From the NCBI RefSeq assembly GCF_000224145.3, contig NW_004190465.2, forward strand, positions 30,741-94,740: 64,000 bases of DNA, in the 5' to 3' direction. Source of the DNA: Ciona intestinalis. Taxonomy: Eukaryota; Chordata; Ascidiacea; Phlebobranchia; Cionidae. Below the pieces are notes generated by a model, which saw only the letters and a list, made by a program, of their open reading frames with translations, was not told the DNA's origin and searched no databases. Position 1 is the stretch's first letter; each line of letters begins with the position of its first letter. The position numbers and the translations under genes are program-made. This document shows, one piece after another, positions 1 to 10,198 of this stretch.

Positions 1-89
1 GTGTTCATTAAAAAGCGTGACTGTTGCACTCAACATATGGTGAACTCACACTGAGTTGCTAAAGTTGAATATATATTGTGTAATTGCAG

Positions 90-3000
90 CGGCCAGTTGG
101 TTAAGTTGGACGCCATGGACAACTTGTAGCAAGACATGTGGATATGTTGGTACACGTCGTAGGTCAAGAGAATGCAACACATTCGTAAACAAGGATTGTG
201 GTAACAAAGCAACCGAGTTCGATTTTACTTGCGCATCAATTCCTTGTGGTGGAACAACTACTTCAGGATCAAGTTAGTGAAATACATTTGTATTTAAAGC
301 AAGCCGTGGGAACTGTGGAATCACCCCCTTTGTCAAATGCAACTCCTGACTACCTCTGCCCTTATTTTGTTTCTTTGTTTTTATCATGACGTAACATGTG
401 CAGGATTCTACGCTAGCATGAGAATATTTTGTTGTTGCTTTAAGTACAGTTAACGGCAATTGCTCCAACCCAGTGGCCACGAATGGTTTGTCTCTAAATT
501 ATCAGCCACACATAAAAATGAAATATTCACCACAAACTACCATACATGGTAACTCGTAAGCTGGCACAAGGTGTATGAAATAAAAACACCCCTGGTTAAC
601 GACTGTCGTTTTCCAGCCACACGAATGTAAAGTTACATTTAAGTATTATTTTAAACCAATTTAACTTTAAACGTTTTAGGTAAACAAGTGATTGATATTT
701 TTATATTTACTTGTACAGGGTGGAACAGTTGGACACAATGGACTACATGCCCGGTGACGTGTGGTGGAGGTAGAAAGACAAGAGAAAGAACTTGTACAAC
801 AGGACGTATCCAAGATTGTGACGGACCAAATCAGCAGTTATTATCGTGTAATAGACGACCTTGTCCAAGTATGTAGTAACTGGCCTTTCAAAGTGTGGAC
901 TAGAGTATTCTGCATTTGGCATATATATAAAGAAGCTGTTTGAAAAGTGGGTTCTGTAATAATTGTATGAATTGCAAGTTTGTATTTAGGGTAAATATAG
1001 TTATGATAAAATGTAAATGAATTTTATTTTAACAAATTTATGGATCTTTTATGGAGTAGTGATGTAATGTGTGTAGTTATGTCATAAGTTAAAAGCATTG
1101 CATAAACAGAACATTCATGGTATGACAGCTGTCATTGCTCTACTTCTCATAAATAATTCACCCCCTTCCGGCGCCGTGCCGTAGTGGTTAGCGCGCCTGC
1201 CTGTAACCCAGAGATAATGGGTTCATGGCTCGACGCTGCTACTTTTGTGGGCGTATGTGTTTTTATGCAAGACACTTAACGCCAATTGCTCCAACCCAGT
1301 GGTCACTAATGGGTTGTCCAAATTATCAGCCATAATAAAAAAATTAAAATAATCACCCACAAAGTAACATACATGGTAACTCGTAAGCTGGCATAAGGTC
1401 TTAAACTCGTGTTATAACGACTGTCGGTTTCTGGCCACGCGAGGATAAAGTAAGTTACATTACATTCTTGTTCTTCCGCTCTGTTCATTGAAGATTGGAA
1501 CAGTTGGAGACAATGGGGGAGTTGTTCTGAAACTTGTGGAAGTGGTCGTAGAAGAAGAAGCAGATCATGCAACACGGGAACAGATTCTGATTGCGTTGGA
1601 ACATCTGAAAGTTCCGATGTCTGCAACACCAATGTTTGTCCAACAGGTTACAATATTTTTATCTTAAAAAAAATATTTTAAATTTATTTTAGTGTTAAAA
1701 ACAGCTTATATAAAACAGGGCATCTGTGTTTGAAGCTTTTAAAGTGTGTGTCAAAGGTTGCAAAAGTTCCAAATAGCCGAAAATGGTTTTAAAGTGGCCT
1801 ATATTTTGTTAATCTCAACACAATTAAAACTTCAATAATTTATTAAGAAGAAAATAAAATAAAACATATATATATATATAGATAAGCTACAATATTATTA
1901 CACTACAGTATTAGCAGGGAAAAACCATTATGGTATGATGGGGAGATATGGGACATCCTTAGCACATAATGTCCCATGATCCCGATTTTTTAAATTAACA
2001 ATAGTCTATGAAAGTCGTGAGGATACGGTTTTATAATTCTTCGAATGATATTTGTTTATGACCAGATGGGACAAGAAAATAGAATAAAAAGGTGTCCCAT
2101 TTTTCCCCACCCTACTATATTTTTATTCAAAAGAAAAATATTTTACCTTCAGGCATCAAAATGTAAAAGCATATATTTAAAGTGTAACAATTAAGAAACA
2201 CGCCCTAGACCCAACAAAGAGTAACAACAAGCGACTAGGAAACTAAGCAGATTGTGATTGGGTTTTCCTGAATGTTTTGTTTTACACAGGTTGGAGTGCA
2301 TGGGAACCATGGGGGAGGTGTTCACATTCTTGTAACAGAGGCATTCAGTTACGCAGAAGAAGATGTCTTTCATTATCTTCAACTGATTGCCCTGGATCAC
2401 CAAGCCAAACCCAAGCTTGTAATTCCCAATCATGCACAAGTAACTTTACAGTTCTACAACAATTTTAAATTTATTTTTTGTTCAAAGTTTATAAAAAATT
2501 ACAATCCCACAACAATTTTCAAATTATAAATGGCCTATTTAAAATCTATTAAAAGCAGTCCCCTATAGCTTTTAACCTCATACCAATAACTATATGCCAA
2601 GTAACGTCAGATTTAAATTATTAATGAGAATTTTTAGCATATAAAAAGTATCTTTTTGGTGTATGACAATAAAAGCTTCTGATATCAGCCACATTTCTTA
2701 TTATGATGCTTAGATATTCATTGCAGTAAGCAGTAACTTTGTATTATGTTTGTAGGCCAACAAGCCGTATGGTCAAATTGGTCTGCTTGGTCTGCATGTT
2801 CTACAAGTTGTGGTAACTCCGTTAGCACAAGCACACGTACATGTTCACAAACTAATGCTTGCACAGGAAGAACTCAAAAAACAAAAAATTGCAGAAAGCC
2901 TGCTTGCACCACATCTAGTCAGTGATGTTGATTGATGATCCTATAATAATGCTTAAGTTATAGAAAATATTGATAACAATAAGAATAGCTTTTTAACACT

Positions 3001-6000
3001 ACTGTTAGGTAAAAGCTGTTTTTTTAGAGGCAAAAAAAACAAAAACAGAAAGATTTCTTACATTGGTATAAATGAATGTCATTCATTTATCTTTAAATGA
3101 TGGCACAACTTTCAAACTTATAGGATAGGTTTTCTGTTTTAAACAATTTTTGCACAACTTCTTTAGAGTGACCATGTGTAGAACTTTTGTACTTTATTTA
3201 TAATAGCAATGTGTGTCTAAATCAGCGGTTCCCAAAGTATGGGTCGCGACCCAAACATGGGTCGCACAGGGTTGTAGAATGGGTCGCGCCAAGGTGATGA
3301 TTCAAATTTATTAAAACGAGTTTTTTTCTTTTTAAGCGTTCGGGTTAGGTTTGCGCTGTAGTTCAGCCTTATATTTACCATGTTTTTCTTAGCCAGGTGG
3401 GCTGTTTGTTACGAAATAGTAGGCATTCACACGTGGATTCATTGCATCATAATAGCGATTGTTTAACCTGGCAATTAATTACGACATAATAGCAATTCAC
3501 ACGTCGAATATTTGCGTCATAATAGGGATTGACACGTAAATCATTAGGCATGCAGGAGGTTTAAAGCAGGCTTGAATGTTAAAGAGGCACATGCATCGTA
3601 TTTTAGCCTTTTTTTCAATAATACATTGAAAGATCCACACAAACAGTTGAAGATTTAAAAAACTCGGGCGTTTGTGTCGATAAATAACTTTGAAAATGTG
3701 CGAAATCGTGCTGCGTAACCGTATTTTCCACACGAGCCGTTATGAATTAAACAGAGGTTAGATTATTACGTCATAGAATGCGTATTGTTACGTTTGATCT
3801 ACGTCACAGATTACATAATTCGNNNNNNNNNNNNNNNNNNNNNNNNNNNNNNNNNNNNNNNNNNNNNNNNNNGGTTTATTGGCTGGGAATTAGGGGTTTA
3901 AGGTTTTTACTGCCATAAAACAGTACGAAAACAAGTCTATAACGTCCCTTAACTTACGTAATACATCACTATTGTGACAGAACATAATACTATTGTGACG
4001 TAATAAATCGTTAACCTTATACGCAAGTCAAGCGAATTACGCTGCCGCAGCATGTTTATCGCGCATTTTCAAAGTTAATTTGAACATTTTGAACCCAAAA
4101 TTTTAGGTGGCCACCAGCTAAAGGATTACCTATGGGTCGTGAGATGTTTATAAAACTCTGATTTGGGTCGCGCTAAAAAAACTTTGGGAACCACTGGTCT
4201 AAATGATTCTTAGGAAACAGTTGATTTAGATTTTAATCATTGGAATACACAGTAAAATGTTTAAATTGTAATATTTAAATAGATGATCAATATTTTCACT
4301 TTTCAGATTGGTCAGCATGGGGATTGTGGTCAACTTGTTCGAAAACTTGTGGTTCTGGTACAAGGTCAAAGCAACGGACCTGTATCCTTGGAAACACTGG
4401 CCCTGCTTGCTCAGGTCAGAGTGTTGCCAGACAAGCTTGTGCTACAAATAGATGCCCATGTGAGTGTTTTTTACGGAGTTGATTAAATTAAATAATTGTG
4501 AAGCACTTGTAATGGAGAAAGTAATAGAGGCATTAGATTAATTATTTGATCAAGAAAGAATAAAACTCCAAAAACAATAAGGAAATTATAGGTTATGGAT
4601 AACATTGTTATCCACCCGTTAGTACTGATTTACGATTACAATACACCAAAACCATGAAGCCTAGTTTAAGGTGTAGCAAGCTGTTTCAGCTGTTAATGCT
4701 CTAATTACAAACAATACTGTTGTTAGATTTCTTAAGTTGGGGATCTTGGTCAGTTTGTTCAACGACTTGCGGAAGTGGAACAAAACACAGAAGTCGTCCA
4801 TGTTCTACTGGCAATACTGCCGATTGTAGAGGAAGGAAAAGACAACAGAGACAATGTTCAGTGACATCTTGCACTTTGTCTGGTAAGTGAAATCAATATT
4901 GTATTTTAATCTATGTGGGTGAGGTCCTTGTCAAGGATTTTGTCCAGGTTTGGCCCATTACCCAAACACCGAGAAAGCCCCTCATGCGACCAATGCAATA
5001 CGCCAATCAGTATCTGTATTGACGTCAAGCATCCGGCGCTAGGCATAGTGGTTAGCGTGCCTGTCGGTAACCCAGAGGTAGTGGGTTCAAGGCTCCTTGT
5101 TGCTACCATTGGGGCCGTATGTGTCCTTGGACAAGACACTTAACGGCAATTGCTCCAACCCAGTGGTCACTAATGGGTTGTCCAAATTATTAGCTAGAAA
5201 ATAAAAAATAATAAAAAATCCCCCAAAAAATAATTACCCACAAAGTAAGATACATGGTAACTAGAAGCTGGCACGAGGTGTTAAAAACCCGCGTGATAAC
5301 GACTGTTGTTTTCCAGCCCCGCGATGATAAAGTAAGTTACATACACTCATTCAAGCATTGAAATCGGTGCCATGTAGTTATACCGCAGGCGCCTATAATA
5401 ATAAAAAATACTGACAAAATTTCACTTCAGCAGGCTCAAGGAAAAAGAACACCAAAAGTATACATTCATTTGTTCAGTAATAAAATTATAGTGAAGACAA
5501 GACTTGATATTAATTTTAATAAATTAATATTGTTACTTATTTAGTCTGTGTAGTAGGGCAACTGAGTTGTTTAGGTGTCTTTTTGGAAACCTCAACCGGT
5601 AGCATTATACATTTGGTTTTTAATTATTCATAAGTAACATTTTTGTTTATACAATTTTGCTAAAGCTTTCAAAAGATTTATTTCTTTTATAAAGCTTGTG
5701 AATAAACTTTTAGGTTGGCAGTCATGGGGGGTTTGGGGGCAATGTTCAAAAACGTGTGGTGGTGGTATAAGGGAACGTATTCGACAATGTGATCGTGGAA
5801 ATAGTGACCAAGGATGTGACGGTGATACCACGTCTACACAAAGATGCAATCAACAGATATGTCCAGGTATTTGAAAGAATAAGAAAGTATTTTAATTAGG
5901 ATTTTAAATTTAAAAAATGCATGCAAAATATTTACTGCTGTTTTTTTTTAAGTTTGATAACCAACTAGTATATTTACTGGAATTTTATCAATAAATGATT

Positions 6001-8883
6001 TAGTTGAGGCCACCCATACTATAATAATAATAGTTTTATTGTCTCTTCGATTACGGTAGTGTGGCGTATCGTATATTTATTATAGCACCTTACGCGACCA
6101 AACCATATACAAAGCTGCGGTCCACCTCCACAAACTTGTCACACCCAAAAAGAGAGAAGGAAACATGGCGAGCATGTGACAAACACGTCACACACAGAAG
6201 TACACACGCGCGTTACAACAACAACAACAATAATAATAATACGGCGCCTTCTCTGCCTCGAACGAACTCGAGTTGGCGCGCAGAACATACACTACAGCAC
6301 GTTACATGTGGAACCACAACACCAAACAGCGCTACACTAGCAAAGATTTAAAAATATTTTACGCAAAAGGTCCGACAAAACAACAGTTGTTAAAACATGC
6401 TTACAGGTAAAAACATATTTAGATTTAATTGGAAAAAATAAGCGTGGTCGCTAAACCTAGCAGACAAACAAGCCGTTTATGTTTAATTATTATCAAGTTA
6501 AACTTTTACTTCACCCATACTATATATCACTTCAAACAAATCTGTATGCTGATACATTTAAATAAACATATTTATGTCACTGTGTAGCATACAGTGGGTG
6601 GAGTGGTTGGAGCTCATGTTCAGTTACGTGTGGTCATGGTGTCAAAATAAGGAACAGAATCTGCAATACTGGAAGAAACTCTGATTGTACTGGGGCTGCT
6701 TCAAATTCTCAAGCTTGTATGAAAAGACAATGTACTGTTTCAGGTGGGAATAAGAAGTATTTGTGCACGCGTGATTAAACTTTAATATATCTTATCAAAT
6801 CAAAACCCAACTGTCAAAAGTAATAATATATATATTAAATTGCGCAAATTTGTTATAAATATCTTTACTCGGTGCTGTGACATAGTGGCTGGAGTGTTTG
6901 CTTTGTACCCATTTAAAAGTTGGTTCAAATAATGTCTATCCTTCGACCATTGTAAGCATATGTGCATTGGAACCTAATACTTAACAGCGGCTGCTCCTAT
7001 CTATTAGTCACTCAGGNNNNNNNNNNNNNNNNNNNNNNNNNNNNNNNNNNNNNNNNNNNNNNNNNNNNNNNNNNNNNNNNNNNNNNNNNNNNNNNNNNNN
7101 NNNNNNNNNNNNNNNNNNNNNNNNNNNNNNNNNNNNNNNNNNNNNNNNNNNNNNNNNNNNNNNNNNNNNNNNNNNNNNNNNNNNNNNNNNNNNNNNNAAT
7201 TATCAGCCATACATAACAAAAATAAAAACAATCCCCAAAAAAAATCACTCACATAGTAACATACATGGTAACTCGTAAGCTGGCATGAGGTGTTAAACCC
7301 GTGTGATAACGACTGTCGTTTTCTGGCCACACGAGGATAAAGTAAGTTACATTCATTTATTCAATATTTAAATGGGACAATCATGTTATTAAGTCTGAAG
7401 TTCTCCACCCAAACAAGAAGAAATAAGTTAATCATTATAACTTCCATTAATAATAATCAGGGTGGAGTCCATGGACAAGTTGGGTGGAATGTTCTAAAAC
7501 ATGTGGTGGTGGAACAACATCACGTAATAGATTGTGTAATGTTGGGACAACAGGGGGTAGTTGTTCAGGAGCGACTTCACAAGATCAAATCTGCAATTCT
7601 CATTCCTGTCCCGGTGTGTTTGTATTTTTTTATTTAAAGTATAAACTACGGTTACATATGTAACAAAACAAGTATCATCAAAGTTTTGTGCTTGGTGTCT
7701 TGTTTGCTGACTGGGACAACATATGGTAGACATGCTAAACCTTTACTTTTTTAACAACTTAATCATAATAGGCATTCGTTCACTATGTTCTGATAAAAGG
7801 CATACCTCCATGAATCCTTTAAAAAATATTGATGTATGTAAATGTATACACATATAAAACGTGTGTAAGATCAAACTGATGTAAACTGAAAAACATAATT
7901 TACTTAGCTGAACACAGTAAACTATTACACCACTGTGAGGTATTATATTTACTGTGACTTTAACATAAAAATAAATAAGTTTGTTTTAACCTACCGATAC
8001 TAATATTCGGTAAAAGTAATAGAAAAACAGAAAATACAAAACAGGAAACAGTTGTTATTAACATTAAAATTTAAACAATATTTGATCTAGTGTATTCTGC
8101 ATGGTCTCAATGGTCAACATGTTCCACTACGTGCGGTGTTGGATACAATACAAGAAAACGTGAATGTTCAAGTCAAACAGATGCTTGCTCCGGTGCATCA
8201 ACTCTAACAAGAGTTTGTTCTATTGGAAGGAATTGTACAAGAGTACTAGGTACAACTTTATTTTTGTTAGTTTAAATTTTAAGCATATTATGGAAACAAC
8301 GGATAAGAAACTCATTAGCAAGTTAAAACATAATTTGGCAGGCTTGTCATTCGTATAAGAGCAAATATTGTAGTCTGCACATTAAATGTAGGATTTTAGA
8401 TATACAATTGATTAAAAAAAAACTAGTAGTTTAAAATTAACTTTACCTGTAACTTAAATGATTTTTTTGGATGCTTACAAAAAGCACTGATAAAAGTATT
8501 AAGGTTAATGGTTTTTACCAAAATTTATCAGTTGCCAATGGTGCTCTAAAGTGATATATTTCAACATTAACTAGCATCGTCAGTCTCTATTTGAGCAGAG
8601 TTATTCGTTTATTGCAAAGAACAGATTAGTACACAAACACAATATAAGAATGAAGTAAACCTTTATAAAGACAATATTTGTAGATGCATTGCAGTAAGTT
8701 AACTTCAGGGGAAAATGTTGTCATTTCAATATATAATGATTCTTACCAAATCAATTAACAGAAGATCCATCTTCACGTTCGGATGTAACTAGATCACCAA
8801 ATTCAGCTTCCAGAATCTACACTTCATTTTATTTGTCTATTTATATTATTGTCGCCTTAATTATGTTATTTTTTACTTACTGA
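90..8883 (+). CDS. Multi-TSP1-domain extracellular protein, 3' part (11 TSP1 exons plus terminal tail exon)
   Basis: Exons: 90-272, 719-868, 1494-1646, 2290-2439, 2756-2917, 4307-4459, 4727-4882, 5714-5866, 6588-6743, 7461-7613, 8091-8249 and 8762-8883 (stop TGA 8881-8883). Each of the first eleven encodes one thrombospondin type-1 domain of 50-61 residues and is phase 1 on both sides, so exons can be duplicated or skipped without a frameshift. Each shows the TSP1 pattern: a W-x-x-W Trp ladder (C-mannosylation motif), a C-S-x-T-C-G-type motif (O-fucosylation site) and six regularly spaced Cys. The 4727 exon lacks the first Trp. The last exon encodes a short Ser/Asn-rich stretch and then about 20 hydrophobic residues to the stop with no cytoplasmic tail, which suggests a GPI signal. 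The protein is therefore probably cell-surface. The gene starts upstream of this window. TSP1 arrays occur in many adhesion and guidance proteins, so I cannot name an orthologue. Confidence 0.9.
446..645 (+). repeat. SINE copy, 5'-truncated
   Basis: Shares the body and tail of the window's SINE family: AACGGCAATTGCTCCAACCC, AATTATCAGCCACACATAAA, ACTCGTAAGCTGGCAC and AACGACTGTCGTTTTCCAGC. The tRNA-like head is missing. It lies in the first TSP1-gene intron seen here. Confidence 0.8.
1168..1470 (+). repeat. SINE copy, near full length, tRNA-derived head
   Basis: Starts GGCGCCGTGCCGTAGTGGTT, which resembles a pol III A box, then a B-box-like GGGTTCATGGCTCGA, the body, and the tail GATAAAGTAAGTTACATT. 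It ends about 25 bases before the TSP1 exon acceptor at 1494, so it supplies part of the DNA just upstream of that splice site. Confidence 0.85.
1913..2128. mobile_element. Short MITE with GGGGAAGATGGGACA-type ends
   Basis: A diverged copy of a roughly 200-bp element. The left end contains GATGGGGAGATATGGGACAT and the right end reads GTGTCCCATTTTTCCCCACC, its approximate reverse complement. The internal stretch about a GTCGTGAGGATACGGTTTTA sequence recurs in copies at 25.3, 26.0, 32.1 and 62.2 kb. Confidence 0.7.
3223..4196. mobile_element. hAT-type non-autonomous element with 8-bp target duplication
   Basis: Left end CAGCGGTTCCCAAAGTATGG, right end AAACTTTGGGAACCACTG, an imperfect terminal inverted repeat. 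It is flanked on both sides by GTCTAAAT (3215-3222 and 4197-4204). An 8-bp duplication and CAG-type ends are hallmarks of hAT elements. No transposase ORF is seen, and 50 Ns (3823-3872) lie inside. It sits in a TSP1-gene intron. A relative in opposite internal orientation is at 52476-53085. Confidence 0.88.
3823..3872. other. Assembly gap (50 N)
   Basis: Run of 50 unknown bases inside the hAT-type element at 3223-4196. Confidence 0.99.
5029..5355 (+). repeat. SINE copy, near full length
   Basis: Head GGCGCTAGGCATAGTGGTTA, B-box-like GGGTTCAAGGCTCC, body and tail AAGTAAGTTACATACACTCA. It lies in the TSP1-gene intron after the exon ending at 4882. Confidence 0.85.
6025..6425. repeat. Dispersed repeat, unnamed
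   Basis: Contains GTCTCTTCGATTACGGTAG and ACAAAACAACAGTTGTTAAA. Both recur at 23.1-23.2 kb, and a looser copy lies at 28.96-29.06 kb, so this is a repeat family. Open reading here is low-complexity (Asn run) and I do not regard it as a gene. An insertion relative to the 23 kb copy covers about 6060-6340. Confidence 0.55.
6870..7362 (+). repeat. SINE copy interrupted by an assembly gap
   Basis: Diverged head (TGACATAGTGGCTGGAGTG) and clear 3' part (AATTATCAGCCATACATAAC onward to AGTAAGTTACATTCATTTAT), with 181 Ns between. It lies upstream of the TSP1 exon at 7461. Confidence 0.75.
7017..7197. other. Assembly gap (181 N)
   Basis: Unknown bases inside a SINE copy in the TSP1 gene. Reading frames drawn through the Ns are meaningless. 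Confidence 0.99.
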
Positions 8884-8952
8884 TACATGTTACTATACTT
8901 TAACTTAACTTTCTGTAACTTGCATTCCTGCAATTAATTTATTTAACATTGC

Positions 8953-8958
8953 AATAAA
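8953..8958 (+). terminator. Poly(A) signal of the TSP1-repeat gene
   Basis: AATAAA lies 70 bases after the TGA stop of the TSP1 gene. It is the first canonical signal downstream and the following DNA is AT-rich. Confidence 0.55.
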
Positions 8959-9469
8959 ATTATTTTTAATCCATTCACACAAACAGTTTGAAGACATTCG
9001 TAACATTTACTTTATAAATATTTGAAAATAAAAAGAAATCAAAAATCAATGTACTATATATAAGCAACCAAGGATGTCAAACACATTGTATCAGTATTGT
9101 TCAATCAGTTTTTAAGTTTATTTAATTTGTGTCAAATCTGATATCCGCATGTGAAACCATAAACCTACTCTTTATCATAACGTGCTCTACATTCCAAGAA
9201 TGCTAAGAAACAAATTTAGCAACAAAACAACAACAGCCATACAATTACTATAAACAATATATCTACATACTTTGTGTCCGGTTACAAAATACCACCAATA
9301 CAACATTTAAAATGATATACTTTTATTTGTATTCATGGCAAAAATTTGGATGACACATTAGTGATCACTGGGTTTGGACAACAACAGTTTGGGTGTATGT
9401 CTTTTATAAAAATGCACATAACTCGGAAGCCTGATGCTGGGTACTCGAATCCTTAAACTCCAACAGGTT

Positions 9470-9778
9470 ATGAATGAATGTAACTTACTTTATGCTTGTG
9501 TGGCCAGAAAACAATAATTGTTATAACACAGGTGTTCTGTTTCATACACCTCGTGCCAGCTTACGAGCTACCATGTGTGTTGTACTTTGCGGGTGATTAC
9601 TTTGGGAGGATGGTTTTTATATGTGTCTGATAATTTAGACAACCCATTAGTAACCACTGGGTTGGATAAATTGCGTCTTGCCCAAGGACACATACACCCA
9701 CAATGGCAGCAGCAACAACCCATTACCTCTGGGTTGGAGGCAGGCTCACTAACCAACTATGCTACGGCGTCGGACTAA
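9470..9778 (-). repeat. SINE copy, reverse orientation
   Basis: Begins with GAATGAATGTAACTTACTTT (reverse of the CATT tail) and ends with ACTATGCTACGGCGTCGG (reverse of the tRNA-like head). It lies between the convergent ends of the TSP1 and CUB-VWA genes. Confidence 0.85.
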
Positions 9779-10198
9779 TCATATAATAAGCACTGTTATA
9801 ACTGTTAACAAGTTGACACTGGTCATAAGGGTGGCTGATTCGACTTCTTGGAGATGGAGTTCAAAAATTAATGGATGATTGTGAATGTTATACAAAGCAG
9901 TTAAAATGTGGTGGAGTTAGAAACAAGGGTGGATTCCATTGAGATGTGGCTGAAACTAAAAAAATGTTCTTTGCCACGATTTGTTTTTAGGTAATATTTT
10001 ATTCATAATCATAATTAAGTTTTGGGTAATATTTTATTCATAACTATTTTTTTAAGTACTAAAAATTTTTTTTACCTTAGTTTCATAGCTCACGCTTTGT
10101 GTCAAACCAATTACACTGGTTGTGATAATGTTTACTCTTAATAGCACACAAATTTAATTTTACAGATATTAATGAAACAATACTTACTATAGAGTAAT

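Noticed and set aside
6061-6351. 96-codon open frame with an Asn run
   Set aside because: Low complexity (AAC/AAT repeat) inside a dispersed repeat, with no homology I recognise.
7004-7330. Open frame across Ns
   Set aside because: It is made of the 181-base gap and SINE sequence.
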